A stretch of DNA of 64,000 bases. Origin: an uncultured Prevotellaceae bacterium. Lineage in GTDB: Bacteria > Bacteroidota > Bacteroidia > Bacteroidales > Bacteroidaceae. Position 1 is the first letter of the stretch. Every line of letters begins with the position of its first letter. The stretch is from contig CAMOTI010000157.1 in the NCBI GenBank assembly GCA_946625675.1, positions 1 to 64,000 of the forward strand. The letters run 5' to 3'. Below the pieces are notes generated by a model, which saw nothing but the letters and a program-made list of their open reading frames with translations, was not told where the DNA came from and ran no database searches. This document shows positions 1 through 8,705 of the stretch, one piece after another. Position numbers and translations under genes: made by a program.

Positions 1-663
1 GTCGGAGCAAACTTCTACCGCCGCTCGCCCATGCACAAAGGATACATCAACAAAGAGGGCAATATCGAGAAGACGAACTTCACATTCGCGCCATTCGTGG
101 AGTGGACACAACGGCTGTGGGAAAAAGGACCGACCCTCAACATCAACTACGAGCAGGGTATCATGAACGTCATGGGAAGTACCAACTCATACGGAAAGCA
201 AGAGACGGACATCACATGGAAACTGCCACTCAAAAAACTGAGGACCGTATCACTCAGGCTCGGAGGGGGATGCTACATCTTCAACAACCGAAACCGATTC
301 CTCGATTTCAACAAATTCCGCGACAACAACCTCCAGGACACGTGGAACGACAAATGGACCAGCGACTTCCAGCTCATCGACCGACGATGGTACAACGCCA
401 GCGACTTCTACATACGCAATAACGTCACATACGAGTCGCCACTCATGCTGGTGTCTTGGTTTCCAGTCGTCGGGCGGCATGTCCGAATGGAGCGTGTCTA
501 CGTCAGCAACCTCGTCGTCGAGGACTTCCACCCCTACACCGAACTCGGATACGGATTCGCTACGAAAGCATTCTCGTTCGCGGCATACACCTCGTTCATG
601 AACGGAAAATACAACAGCATCGGATGCCGGTTCTCCCTCGAGTTCTACACCAGCCACTATTAA
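1..663 (+). CDS. DUF5686-type outer-membrane protein, C-terminal part
   Basis: The frame is open from base 1, so the gene begins upstream and only the last 220 residues are present. The segment is rich in alternating aromatic and polar residues, as in membrane beta-strands, and ends in an aromatic-containing strand (RFSLEFYTSHY), as expected of an outer-membrane barrel. I recognise the pattern as the C-terminal region of the DUF5686 / carboxypeptidase-regulatory-like family, common in Bacteroidetes and of unknown biochemical role. It is followed by a TTTGAGG/TTTGAAG tandem array and then, on the same strand, by glycerate kinase. The family call rests on sequence resemblance recalled from memory. 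Confidence 0.65.
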   Translation, partial: VGANFYRRSPMHKGYINKEGNIEKTNFTFAPFVEWTQRLWEKGPTLNINYEQGIMNVMGSTNSYGKQETDITWKLPLKKLRTVSLRLGGGCYIFNNRNRFLDFNKFRDNNLQDTWNDKWTSDFQLIDRRWYNASDFYIRNNVTYESPLMLVSWFPVVGRHVRMERVYVSNLVVEDFHPYTELGYGFATKAFSFAAYTSFMNGKYNSIGCRFSLEFYTSHY

Positions 664-760
664 CTTTGAGGTTTGAAATTTGAGGTTTGAAGTTTATTCA
701 GCCCATCACCCCCATCCGCACGGCCCTAAAAACTGAAAACTAAAAACTCTCAACTAAAAA
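664..760. repeat. Short tandem arrays between DUF5686 gene and glycerate kinase
   Basis: The spacer has two A/T-rich arrays: 7-nt units of the form TTTGAGG/TTTGAAR at about 664-695, and CTAAAAA-like units at about 727-760 that run up to the glycerate kinase ATG. No clear -7 box was seen, so the kinase may be co-transcribed with the upstream gene. Confidence 0.6.
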
Positions 761-761
761 C

Positions 762-1859
762 ATGAAAATTATCATCGCCATCGACTCGTTTAAAGGATGC
801 CTCTCATCCATGGAAGCCAACGAAGCAGCCAAGGCCGGAGTCCTGCAGACATTGCCATCAGCCGAAGTCATCACCATGCCCGTCAGCGACGGAGGAGAGG
901 GATGGCTCGACGCAGTACACCATGCCATTGGAGGGAAGTACCACATGGCAGACGCCGTCGACCCTTTGCTCAGGCCCATACGTGTTCCCTATCTCTTCCA
1001 CAGAGAGTCGAGAACGGCCTATGTGGAGAGCGCGAAAGTCATAGGAATGGGGCTGCTCGTCGAGCGACACAGGCACAACCCTCGTCACAAGTGGTCGTGC
1101 GGAATGGCCGACGTGCTTGTGAAAATCTGGAAAGCACACCCAAGATGCCACATCGTCGTGGGACTGGGAGGCAGCGCCACTTGCGACATGGGAGTCCCCA
1201 TGATGGAGGACCTCAGCGATTACGACGAGAAACTGCACTTCAAAGACAAGCCACTACCCTCCTTCACCATCGCATACGACGTGGCCAACCCCCTTTGCGG
1301 ACCAACCGGAGCGGCTCGCATGTTCGCACCGCAGAAAGGGGCAACGCCACAGATGGTGGAAATCTTTGAGCGCAGGGCGGCCATCACGTCAGCCAGATGG
1401 AGGCGGATAATGGGAGGCAAGGACTGCTCCAACCTTCCTGGCGCGGGAGCTGCCGGAGGTCTGGGATATGCCTTCATGCAATGGATGGACGCGGACAACG
1501 TGCCGGGGATTGATCTGTGGCTCCAGCTCTCGGACTTCGCCAGAAAAGCCGAAGATGCCGACCTTGTCATCACGGGGGAAGGAAGTGCCGACCGTCAGAC
1601 GCTGCTTGGGAAAGTGCCATTCGGCATCCTGAAGGCAGCAAAAGCAGCTCATAAAGCAGCAAATAACGCTCATGATGAAAAAAAGAAAAAGCCTGCACTC
1701 TGGCTGATAGCCGGCAGAGTGCAGGACCAAGAATTACTGACGGAGGCCGGATTCGACTTCGTCAAATCCATCAATCCGCCGAATATCACCTTAGATCAAG
1801 CCATGAAAAAAGAAAACGCCATCGCAAACATAAAAAACACCATTCAGCAGCTAATGTAG
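762..1859 (+). CDS. glxK: Glycerate kinase
   Basis: This 365-residue protein belongs to the GlxK/GarK glycerate kinase family, which phosphorylates D-glycerate with ATP. Family motifs are visible: AIDSFKGCLSS at the N-terminus, PVSDGGEGWLDA near residue 40, GLGGSATCDMG near 130, GAGAAGGLGYAFM near 225 and ITGEGSADRQTLLGK near 270. Length is slightly under the usual 375-380 residues. A lysine-rich insert (DEKKKKPALW) lies near residue 305. Start is the ATG at 762. It is followed at once by a perfect GC-rich hairpin. The 2-phospho versus 3-phospho product cannot be told from sequence. Confidence 0.92.
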   Translation: MKIIIAIDSFKGCLSSMEANEAAKAGVLQTLPSAEVITMPVSDGGEGWLDAVHHAIGGKYHMADAVDPLLRPIRVPYLFHRESRTAYVESAKVIGMGLLVERHRHNPRHKWSCGMADVLVKIWKAHPRCHIVVGLGGSATCDMGVPMMEDLSDYDEKLHFKDKPLPSFTIAYDVANPLCGPTGAARMFAPQKGATPQMVEIFERRAAITSARWRRIMGGKDCSNLPGAGAAGGLGYAFMQWMDADNVPGIDLWLQLSDFARKAEDADLVITGEGSADRQTLLGKVPFGILKAAKAAHKAANNAHDEKKKKPALWLIAGRVQDQELLTEAGFDFVKSINPPNITLDQAMKKENAIANIKNTIQQLM

Positions 1860-1881
1860 AGACGCCCCGTGGGGCGTCTTG
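1858..1881 (+). terminator. Palindromic element A, copy 1 (likely terminator)
   Basis: A perfect 9-bp stem, AGACGCCCC and GGGGCGTCT (1860-1868 / 1871-1879) with a 2-nt loop, begins right after the glycerate kinase stop codon. The same palindrome recurs at 35124 and 47224. It may terminate transcription, but there is no clean T-tract, and its dispersal suggests a repeated extragenic palindrome. Confidence 0.6.
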
Positions 1882-2059
1882 TAACTTCAGACATCCGCAC
1901 GGCTCTTTAAACTTTCATCTTTCAACTAAAATCCAAACCGCACCAAAGCACATCACCACTGGGGGCATGGACGTCTCGTCCGTGCCAAACGTCAAGGGCT
2001 CGATGTCCGAGACGGTTGAAAATCTCTCTAAGCTCTAAACACTAAACTCTCAACTAATA

Positions 2060-3703
2060 CTAATCCTCATCCTTCTTGAACGGCTTTCCGTCCTTGTCAA
2101 AACCCCATTTCGGGGCGTCCTTCCTGTCTTTTCCTTTCTTGTCACGGCGGTTGTCGCGTGGCTTGCCGTCACGGCGCTTTTCACCGTCGCGCTTACCTCC
2201 CGGCCTGCCACCGCCGCGTTTGCCGTCCTCACGTCGTTTGGCTACATGCTCCTCGTGGTCGTAGCGGTTCCAGTCCTCCGCCTCATAGTCGGCATGACGG
2301 TCGCCCCACTTGAAGCTGTGACGGCTCACATGATGGTCGAAGTCTCCTTCGAACAACGGCTTGAACTCTTCTTTCTTTCCACGGCGGAACGGCTTGTCGT
2401 CGCGTTTGCGGTCGCGGTCGGGACGGCTGCGGAAATAATGCTCGTCGTCGCGCGAGCCGCCTTTACGGCTCTCGCCATCATCATCATCGTCCTTCATCTT
2501 GTGAGGCTTGAATTTGGCATTACGCCGCAGTTCCTCTTCCGATTTCAAGTCCATACCTTCCTCACGACGCTCACGAAGACTGCCATCAAACACCTGATAC
2601 TTACGGAACTCGCAAGGGATGGAGCCGTTGTAAAGCGCAATCTTCGTGGAAGGACGGAATCCGATGGCACTGAAGCACTCCTCATGAGAACTGATAATCC
2701 AGGCATCGTTTCCTGCGAAATTCTGCTTCAGACGGCTGCCCAGCGTCTTGTAAAGGTCAAGCAGCCCTTCGGGGGTCAGACGCTCTCCGTAAGGGGGATT
2801 CGTGATCATCAAAGCCGGACGGTCGGGCTTCTCGAAGTCGTAGATGTCGCCCTGCTCCACCTCCACAATCTTGCTCACACCGGCTGAGCGCACGTTGTCC
2901 TGAGCGATGGCTACGGCATTCCGGTTGATGTCATAACCGTAAATTTTATGGTCAAAGTCACGTTCCTGGCTGTCGTCGTTGTAGATACGCTCAAGCAACT
3001 CCTCATCGAAGTCTTTCCAACGCTCGAAGCCGAACTCCTCGCGGAAAATACCAGGATAGATGTTCTGAGCTATCAGGGCGGCCTCCACCAAGATCGTGCC
3101 ACTGCCGCAGAACGGGTCAATCAGGTCGCTGTCGCCGTCCCAGCCGGTCATCAGGATTATGCCGGCGGCCAGGACCTCATTCAAGGGAGCCGGAACCGTG
3201 CCCGTGCGGTAGCCACGCTTATGAAGGCTCTCGCCCGAACTGTCCAGAGAGATGCACACCTGGGTCTCGCTGATATGAATATTGATGCGGAAGTCGGGGT
3301 TGCTGATGCTCACGTTGGGACGCTCGTCGTACTTCTCACGGAAATAGTCGGCAATGGCGTCCTTCACTCGGTAAGCCACGAACTTGGAATGGCGGAACTT
3401 GTCGGAGAACACCACGGAGTCTATCAAGAACGTGTTCTTCACATCCATGATGCTGTCCCAGTCCATCGACTTCACGACATCATAGACCTCATCGGCATCT
3501 GTGGCTGTAAACTCCTTGATCGGTTTGAGCACTCTTACGGCCGTACGAAGGCAGAAATTAGCGCGGTAGAGCATCTCCTGGTCACCAGTGAAGCTCACCA
3601 TCCGGTTGCCTATCTCGATGTTGTTGGCCCCAAGGGCCGTCACTTCCTTTGCCAGCACCTCCTCGAGGCCCTGAAAAGTTTTTGCAATAATCTTAAATTC
3701 CAA
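2060..3703 (-). CDS. THUMP-domain RNA methyltransferase (RlmL N-half type)
   Basis: This 547-residue protein has an N-terminal THUMP RNA-binding region (about 1-160) and a Rossmann methyltransferase domain. Motif DPFCGSGTILVEAA lies near residue 195 and the N6-adenine/N2-guanine type motif TNPPYGERL near 300. It probably methylates 23S rRNA guanosine, like the N-terminal half of RlmL. After about residue 385 it carries an unusual 160-residue tail of alternating Lys/Arg and Asp/Glu that looks disordered and may bind RNA. The start appears to be TTG at 3703: the family opening M-E-F-x-x-x-A-K-T-F fits exactly there and no in-frame ATG lies upstream. The 5' end is partly duplicated just upstream. 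Confidence 0.88.
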   Translation of the reverse strand: MEFKIIAKTFQGLEEVLAKEVTALGANNIEIGNRMVSFTGDQEMLYRANFCLRTAVRVLKPIKEFTATDADEVYDVVKSMDWDSIMDVKNTFLIDSVVFSDKFRHSKFVAYRVKDAIADYFREKYDERPNVSISNPDFRINIHISETQVCISLDSSGESLHKRGYRTGTVPAPLNEVLAAGIILMTGWDGDSDLIDPFCGSGTILVEAALIAQNIYPGIFREEFGFERWKDFDEELLERIYNDDSQERDFDHKIYGYDINRNAVAIAQDNVRSAGVSKIVEVEQGDIYDFEKPDRPALMITNPPYGERLTPEGLLDLYKTLGSRLKQNFAGNDAWIISSHEECFSAIGFRPSTKIALYNGSIPCEFRKYQVFDGSLRERREEGMDLKSEEELRRNAKFKPHKMKDDDDDGESRKGGSRDDEHYFRSRPDRDRKRDDKPFRRGKKEEFKPLFEGDFDHHVSRHSFKWGDRHADYEAEDWNRYDHEEHVAKRREDGKRGGGRPGGKRDGEKRRDGKPRDNRRDKKGKDRKDAPKWGFDKDGKPFKKDED

Positions 3704-3874
3704 AATATCTAAATTAAAGTGTAAAATTCTGTCAGCAAAAAATAGCCAAAATTAAAAAATAGCTAAATAAATCGTATTTTGCAATAATCTTAAATTCCGA
3801 AATATCTAAATTAGAGTGTAAAAATCTGTCTGCAAGAAAATAGCCAAAATCAAAAAATAGCCAAATAAATCGTA
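3681..3874. repeat. 97-bp imperfect tandem duplication of the methyltransferase 5' end
   Basis: Bases 3681-3777 and 3778-3874 are near-copies, both starting TTTGCAATAATCTTAAATTC. The copied unit contains the leader and first eight or so codons of the THUMP methyltransferase. In the distal copy the start codon TTG has become TCG, so it is silent. Confidence 0.8.
3747..3754 (-). promoter_or_regulatory. -7 box for the methyltransferase gene
   Basis: On the minus strand this reads TAATTTTG, matching TAnnTTTG, about 44 nt before the TTG start. The distal duplicate has TGATTTTG at the same place, which breaks the consensus. No convincing -33 box was found. Confidence 0.45.
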
Positions 3875-3914
3875 AATAGTAAATAGTAAATAGTAAATCG
3901 TAAATCGTAAATAA
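3871..3914. repeat. GTAAATA tandem array
   Basis: Six or so 7-nt units of the form GTAAATA/GTAAATC lie directly 3' of the cysE stop codon. Confidence 0.75.
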
Positions 3915-3917
3915 AAT

Positions 3918-4793
3918 TCATTTTCTCGACGACTTACCCTGCACGACGGAGCAACCTGGAGGCACGTCCTCCGTCACCCAGATGTTGCCGCCTACGACAG
4001 CACCGCGACCGATGGTGATGCGGCCGAGGATTGTGGCATTCGAATAGACCACGACGTCGTCTTCCAGAATCGGATGACGGGGTATTCCTTTGATCGGGTT
4101 GCCATTCTCGTCGAGAGGGAAGCTCTTCGCGCCGAGAGTTACGCCCTGGTAGAGCTTCACGTTCTTGCCGATGACACAGGTCTCGCCGATTACGACACCT
4201 GTACCATGATCGATGGTGAACGACTCGCCGATGGTGGCACCGGGGTGGATGTCGATGCCGGTCTCCGAATGGGCCATCTCTGTGAGGATTCGGGGGATGA
4301 GCGGAACGCCTAACAGCAGCAGCTGATGAGCCACACGGTAGTTGGTCAGCACCTTCACCGTAGGGTAGCAGGCGATGATTTCGCCGTTACTCTTTGCTGC
4401 CGGGTCGCCGTTGTATGCAGCCACCACATCGGTCGTCAGGATGGCGCGAAGACTGGGCAGGCTGGCGATAAACTGCGACGTGATTTCGTCGGCACGCTGC
4501 TGGCACTGCGAGCAATAGTCTTCGTCGTATTCAAGGCTGATGGCTATCTGCTCGCGGAGCAGACGCGACAAGCGGTCTACACGCACACCTATATAATATT
4601 TCAGCGTGTCGGCATAGACAGGGGTCTCGCCGTAATGATAGGGGAAGATGATGTCCCTCGTAATGTCTATCACCTCCTTCAGCACATGTTCCGACGGCAT
4701 ACGAAACACGCGGGTATCCTTGTCAAACAGCCGCGACAACGTGTTGATGTCTGCCAACTGGTCCACGGAATGGGTCAGTATCGAATGGTCCAT
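3918..4793 (-). CDS. cysE: Serine O-acetyltransferase (EpsC type)
   Basis: This 291-residue enzyme makes O-acetylserine from serine and acetyl-CoA, the first committed step of cysteine synthesis. The N-terminal half is alpha-helical. The C-terminal half is a left-handed beta-helix of hexapeptide repeats from about residue 180, with the catalytic-site pattern GIDIHPGATIG and IDHGTGVVIGET, then GVTLGAKSF, and ends VPPGCSVVQGKSSRK. The longer N-terminus fits the EpsC branch found in Bacteroidetes. The ATG at 4793 is the only sensible start. It sits between two tandem-repeat spacers and seems to be a single-gene unit. Confidence 0.93.
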   Translation of the reverse strand: MDHSILTHSVDQLADINTLSRLFDKDTRVFRMPSEHVLKEVIDITRDIIFPYHYGETPVYADTLKYYIGVRVDRLSRLLREQIAISLEYDEDYCSQCQQRADEITSQFIASLPSLRAILTTDVVAAYNGDPAAKSNGEIIACYPTVKVLTNYRVAHQLLLLGVPLIPRILTEMAHSETGIDIHPGATIGESFTIDHGTGVVIGETCVIGKNVKLYQGVTLGAKSFPLDENGNPIKGIPRHPILEDDVVVYSNATILGRITIGRGAVVGGNIWVTEDVPPGCSVVQGKSSRK

Positions 4794-4817
4794 TTTCTTT
4801 AGTTTTTTTTAAATTTT

Positions 4818-4869
4818 TCCTAGCTTGCCTAGTTTCTCTAGTTTTCCTAGTCTGCCTAGTTTCCCTAGT
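4818..4869. repeat. CCTAGTTTT-type tandem array
   Basis: Five to six degenerate 9-10 nt units built on CCTAGTTTY/CCTAGCTTG lie between the cysE start and the stop of the TPR protein gene, followed by CTAAACTCT units to 4895. Confidence 0.75.
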
Positions 4870-4893
4870 AACTCAGCTCTAAACTCTAAACTC

Positions 4894-6639
4894 TCATTTA
4901 AGAAACTTGTCCATAATCTCCTGGGCCGACTCGTCGCCAAGCTCCTTCGCTTTCTCCAGATTTCTGCGGGCCGACACCTTGTCTCCTTTCTGTATCTGGG
5001 CATAGCCCAAAATCCGGTAGGCATCAGGATACTCCTGGCTCAGCGCGATGCACTTCTCCGCGGCAGAGATACACTCGTCCAACTGGTTCACGCGTAGGTG
5101 CATGGCGCTTTTCTCCACGAGATAGAGCGGACTTTCGGGGGTCTGCTCCACGGCCTTGGTGATATCGTCGAGGGCCTGCTGATACATACGTCCCTGCAGC
5201 TCCAGCTGGCTGCGGTCGTAATAGAATGCGGAACTCACTTGTCCTTTGTTCAGTTCATAGAACGTGTTGTAGTCGGCTACCGCCTTACGGTATTGTCCGG
5301 CGGTGGTATAAAGCTTAGCGCGACGCATCACGAACGTGGCAGCATCGGGAGGAAGCGAGTCGGGGAACTGGGCCAGACAGGAGTCCATCATCTCGATCTG
5401 CACGTCGATCGTGTCACCTGCCAGCTGATGTTCCATGCTGGCGGCATAATATGTGCCCGGACCTTTGTATTCGCCCGCGTTCATCTCGTCGTAGATGGCA
5501 AGCGAGCCGCGGTGGTCACCGCTCGACGACAGCATCTGGGCTTTCAGCAGGATGGTTTCGTAAAGCGTGGCCTTCTTCATCTCTTTCAGTTCGGCCTTAG
5601 GCTCCTTATCCACGTCCTCCTTCATCAGCGTCAGCGCCTGCTCCACGTGGTCCAGCGCGATGGGATAGGTCCATTTATCGTAAGCGGGCTCGGGCATATA
5701 AAGCAGTTTGGAGTAGATGGTCTTGGCCACACTCGCATGACCCTGGCCCTTGTCGGTCACAAGTCGGAGGTAGGTCTGGAGGTCGCGCTCAGCGTCGTCG
5801 AAGCGATGGAGGTCAATGAGAGGGGTGGCTCGACGAAGATAGCCTTCGGCATTCTCCGGGAAGGTCTCGATAAACAGGTTCACCAAGTCCATATACTCGT
5901 CGTTGTCGGCACTGCGGGATTTCAAATAGAGATACACGAGGGCCTCCTCGGGAGTCTCAGGTATGCCTTTCTTGATATAAATCTTGTTGAACGCCATCGA
6001 CTGGCTCCGGTTCTGGAGCGCCTCGAGCGTGAGGTCGCGTCCCATAGCGCCGTCTATCGCGCCGCTCTTTTTGTCAACCGACGAGAGGATGATACCAAGC
6101 AGCTCGCCCTTCGTGTTGAACAGGCCGTGGCCTTCCTGCTTGCCGTCAAACTCGGTGGTGATGGTATAGTAGGCATATTTGCCGTCGCCAACCATGTCTT
6201 TCTTCTCAATGGCGGCTTTCGGCACCACGTTCACCTTGCCTTTCGTGTAGCCAATGGCAAGAACATCCATGCCGCGGTTGGAAGCAGTGGCAGAGGCGAA
6301 AGTCACGGGAGTAGTCTTCTTGTTGGAGATACGGAAACGGACGAGCCCGTAAAGGTCGTCGGCACCGAGGATGCGCTCCACGTCGTATTTGTTGCCGCTG
6401 GCATCCACAACCACGCCGCTGTAAGCCTCCTTGAATGTGTTGTAAGTGGAGATGACCGCACCGTCTGTCGAGACAACGAAGCCACAACCTTCATGCAGCT
6501 TCTCGCGGTTCTTGTCGTAGGTTATCACAGAAACGATGGACTTCTGTGCTTTCGACAACCATTTTGGGGCCGGAGCCTCCTGGCCATAGACTATCATTGC
6601 CACGGCCATCAAGGCAATTGTCATAAATAGCTTTTTCAT
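4894..6639 (-). CDS. Secreted TPR protein with degenerate trypsin-like domain
   Basis: This 581-residue protein starts with a signal peptide (MKKLFMTIALMAVAMIVYGQ). Residues about 25-200 follow the fold pattern of HtrA-like serine proteases: EGCGFVVSTDGAVISTYNTF, a D-D-L-Y-G-L-V-R-F strand, and HGLFNTKGELLGI. However, the catalytic His after the first strand is replaced (STYNTF where TNxHV is expected), and the GNSGG loop reads EGHG, so no nucleophilic Ser is seen. From about residue 240 to the end there are tetratricopeptide repeats with a regular A-x-x-D-x-x-K-A pattern. It is probably a periplasmic scaffold or binding protein rather than an active protease. Confidence 0.75.
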   Translation of the reverse strand: MKKLFMTIALMAVAMIVYGQEAPAPKWLSKAQKSIVSVITYDKNREKLHEGCGFVVSTDGAVISTYNTFKEAYSGVVVDASGNKYDVERILGADDLYGLVRFRISNKKTTPVTFASATASNRGMDVLAIGYTKGKVNVVPKAAIEKKDMVGDGKYAYYTITTEFDGKQEGHGLFNTKGELLGIILSSVDKKSGAIDGAMGRDLTLEALQNRSQSMAFNKIYIKKGIPETPEEALVYLYLKSRSADNDEYMDLVNLFIETFPENAEGYLRRATPLIDLHRFDDAERDLQTYLRLVTDKGQGHASVAKTIYSKLLYMPEPAYDKWTYPIALDHVEQALTLMKEDVDKEPKAELKEMKKATLYETILLKAQMLSSSGDHRGSLAIYDEMNAGEYKGPGTYYAASMEHQLAGDTIDVQIEMMDSCLAQFPDSLPPDAATFVMRRAKLYTTAGQYRKAVADYNTFYELNKGQVSSAFYYDRSQLELQGRMYQQALDDITKAVEQTPESPLYLVEKSAMHLRVNQLDECISAAEKCIALSQEYPDAYRILGYAQIQKGDKVSARRNLEKAKELGDESAQEIMDKFLK

Positions 6640-6668
6640 TATGATGTTTTTTTTGTTTTCAAGTTAAA

Positions 6669-6703
6669 TGTTCCGGATTTTCCGGAATATCCGGGTTCTC
6701 CGG
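6669..6703. repeat. TTCCGGATTT-type tandem array
   Basis: Four degenerate 9-10 nt units (TTCCGGATT, TTCCGGAATA, TCCGGGTTC, TCCGGTC) lie in the leader of the TPR protein gene. The same unit type is found at 23517-23578. Confidence 0.7.
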
Positions 6704-6746
6704 TCTTCGAATAGAGCAATTCTTCATTCCTCATTTAAAAACTTCC

Positions 6747-8432
6747 TCATTTCCTTATTCCCAGCAACGTCCTCGCATTCTGCAATGCCGCATCTGTCAA
6801 TTCCGACCCGCTGAGCATATGTGCGATTTCCTCCACGCGCTCTTCCTGACTGAGCTCCACGATGTGTGTATGTGTGGCATCATCGTCGTCTTCCTTATAC
6901 ACTTTATAATGGCTACTGCCGAGGGCTGCGATCTGAGGCAGGTGGGTGATGCTGATCACCTGGCGGCCGCCTTCGCCCATGCCCGACATAATCTGGGCCA
7001 TCTTCTCGGCGATACGGCCGGAGACACCGGTGTCTATCTCGTCGAAGATGATTGTCGGGAGTTTCACAGCACTTGCTATCAGAGATTTCAGCGACAGCAT
7101 CACGCGGGCAATCTCACCACCGGATGCCACTTTCGACACATCCTGTAGTGCGCCGTTCTTGTTGGCGGAGAACAGGTAAGCCACATGATCGCCGCCCGAC
7201 GACGTCAGATTGGCGGCATCGTGCGTCAGCTCTATCTGAAAACGGACATTGAGCATGCCTAACTCCTGAAGCAGACTCACCATGCGGGCCTCCACCTCTC
7301 GGGAGGCATCGCTGCGGCGCCCGCTCAGTTCCTTGGCCAGCGCTGAAGCCTCTCCATAGGCCTTCTCTTTGGCCTTGCGGAGGGCATTGATATGTTCCTC
7401 GCTGTTGTCCACGGCGTCAAGCTTGTCGTAGTAGTCCTGACGGATGGCTATCAGCTCTGCTATGCTGTCCACATTATGTTTGTGCTCGAGAGAATAAATC
7501 TGATTCAGTCGCTCCTGCACGGTCTGAAGGCGGATGGGGTTACATTCCACGCTGTCCTTGCCGCTCTCCATCTCGTCGGCGATGTCCTTCAGCTCGATAT
7601 AGCACGAGTCTATTCGGTCGGTCAAGGCCGACGCACCGGGATATTTGTCGCTGATGGACTGAAGGGACGAAGTGGCGCGCTTGAGCAGGCTCAGCACGTT
7701 GTCACTGCCCGCCTCGTCTTCTCCGGCTATCATCGACTGGGCTACATACAGCTCATGACGGATCTCTTCCGCATGCTCCAGCAGCTCGCACTCCTGCTCC
7801 AGCTCCTCCTGTTCCGTCTCCGACTCCAGGCGGGCGTCGGCAAGCTGCTCATACTGGAAACGCCAGTAGTCCTCGTCATCGCGGTTGCGCTTCGACGTCG
7901 CTATCGCCTCTTCCAAAAGGCGCTCTGCCTCACGATACTGTCTGTAGGACTCACGATAGCGGTCCTGCAACTCGCTGTTGCCGGCGAGAAGGTCGAGCAC
8001 CTGAATCTGAAAACCTTCCTGGTTGAGCAGTAGGTTCTGATGCTGAGAATGGACATCCAACAGGCGGTCGCCCAAGTCCTTTAGAAGGCCTGCGCTCACT
8101 GGCGTGTCGTTGATGAACGCACGGCTCTTGCCGGCACTCGTCAACTCGCGACGGACCACACACTCTACGCCGTCGAAATCCAGGTCGTTGCTGTCAAAAA
8201 AGGATTGGATATCGTATTTGCTCACATCAAACACTGCTTCTACCACACAACGCTTCGCGCCGTTCTTGATGCTACGGGTCTCTGCACGCTGACCTTTCAA
8301 AAGGCCAATCGCACCCAATATAATGGATTTTCCGGCACCCGTCTCGCCGGTTATCACTGAAAAGCCCCCATGAAGGTCGATATCCAACTGGCTTATCAGC
8401 GCATAGTTCTCAATATGTAATGACTTGATCAT
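6747..8432 (-). CDS. recN: DNA repair protein RecN
   Basis: This SMC-like ATPase of double-strand break repair is about 561 residues, the usual RecN length. The N-terminal Walker A region reads VITGETGAGKSIILGAIGLL, followed by a coiled-coil middle. The C-terminal signature SGGEIARVMLSLK and Walker B TIIFDEIDTGVSG close the ATPase head. I start it at the ATG at 8432 (MIKSLHIENYALI). An earlier in-frame TTG at 8444 would fall only a few bases after the predicted transcription start. Confidence 0.95.
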   Translation of the reverse strand: MIKSLHIENYALISQLDIDLHGGFSVITGETGAGKSIILGAIGLLKGQRAETRSIKNGAKRCVVEAVFDVSKYDIQSFFDSNDLDFDGVECVVRRELTSAGKSRAFINDTPVSAGLLKDLGDRLLDVHSQHQNLLLNQEGFQIQVLDLLAGNSELQDRYRESYRQYREAERLLEEAIATSKRNRDDEDYWRFQYEQLADARLESETEQEELEQECELLEHAEEIRHELYVAQSMIAGEDEAGSDNVLSLLKRATSSLQSISDKYPGASALTDRIDSCYIELKDIADEMESGKDSVECNPIRLQTVQERLNQIYSLEHKHNVDSIAELIAIRQDYYDKLDAVDNSEEHINALRKAKEKAYGEASALAKELSGRRSDASREVEARMVSLLQELGMLNVRFQIELTHDAANLTSSGGDHVAYLFSANKNGALQDVSKVASGGEIARVMLSLKSLIASAVKLPTIIFDEIDTGVSGRIAEKMAQIMSGMGEGGRQVISITHLPQIAALGSSHYKVYKEDDDDATHTHIVELSQEERVEEIAHMLSGSELTDAALQNARTLLGIRK

Positions 8433-8453
8433 GTCAAAAAGCAAATACGGCTA

Positions 8454-8461
8454 CAAAGTTA
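8454..8461 (-). promoter_or_regulatory. -7 box for recN
   Basis: On the minus strand this reads TAACTTTG. It lies 22 nt before the ATG and supports the start at 8432. Confidence 0.55.
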
Positions 8462-8666
8462 AGCATTTTAAATCAAATAATCAGCATAATTCACGCCTTT
8501 TATCTGCTTTTTCACAAATTTTAGGTCATCTCATAAAGACGGACTACTGCCAAACGGCTCTCGACCATACAACATTTCATGCACCTCAGCTTCACCACTT
8601 CGACTTTTCTGGCTTCTCACTGTCGAAACATTCCGTATTGTTCCCCTGTTTTCGCAAAAAAATTAG

Positions 8667-8674
8667 TAACTTTG
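8667..8674 (+). promoter_or_regulatory. -7 box for menA
   Basis: TAACTTTG lies 31 nt before the menA ATG. There is no clear TTTG at -33. Confidence 0.5.
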
Positions 8675-8705
8675 CAAAAAAATCAAATCATTCATATTTC
8701 CACAC

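Noticed and set aside
5098-6630. Long plus-strand frame opposite the TPR protein gene
   Set aside because: It has no recognisable domain, and codon and motif evidence favours the minus-strand protein. It is an antisense shadow.
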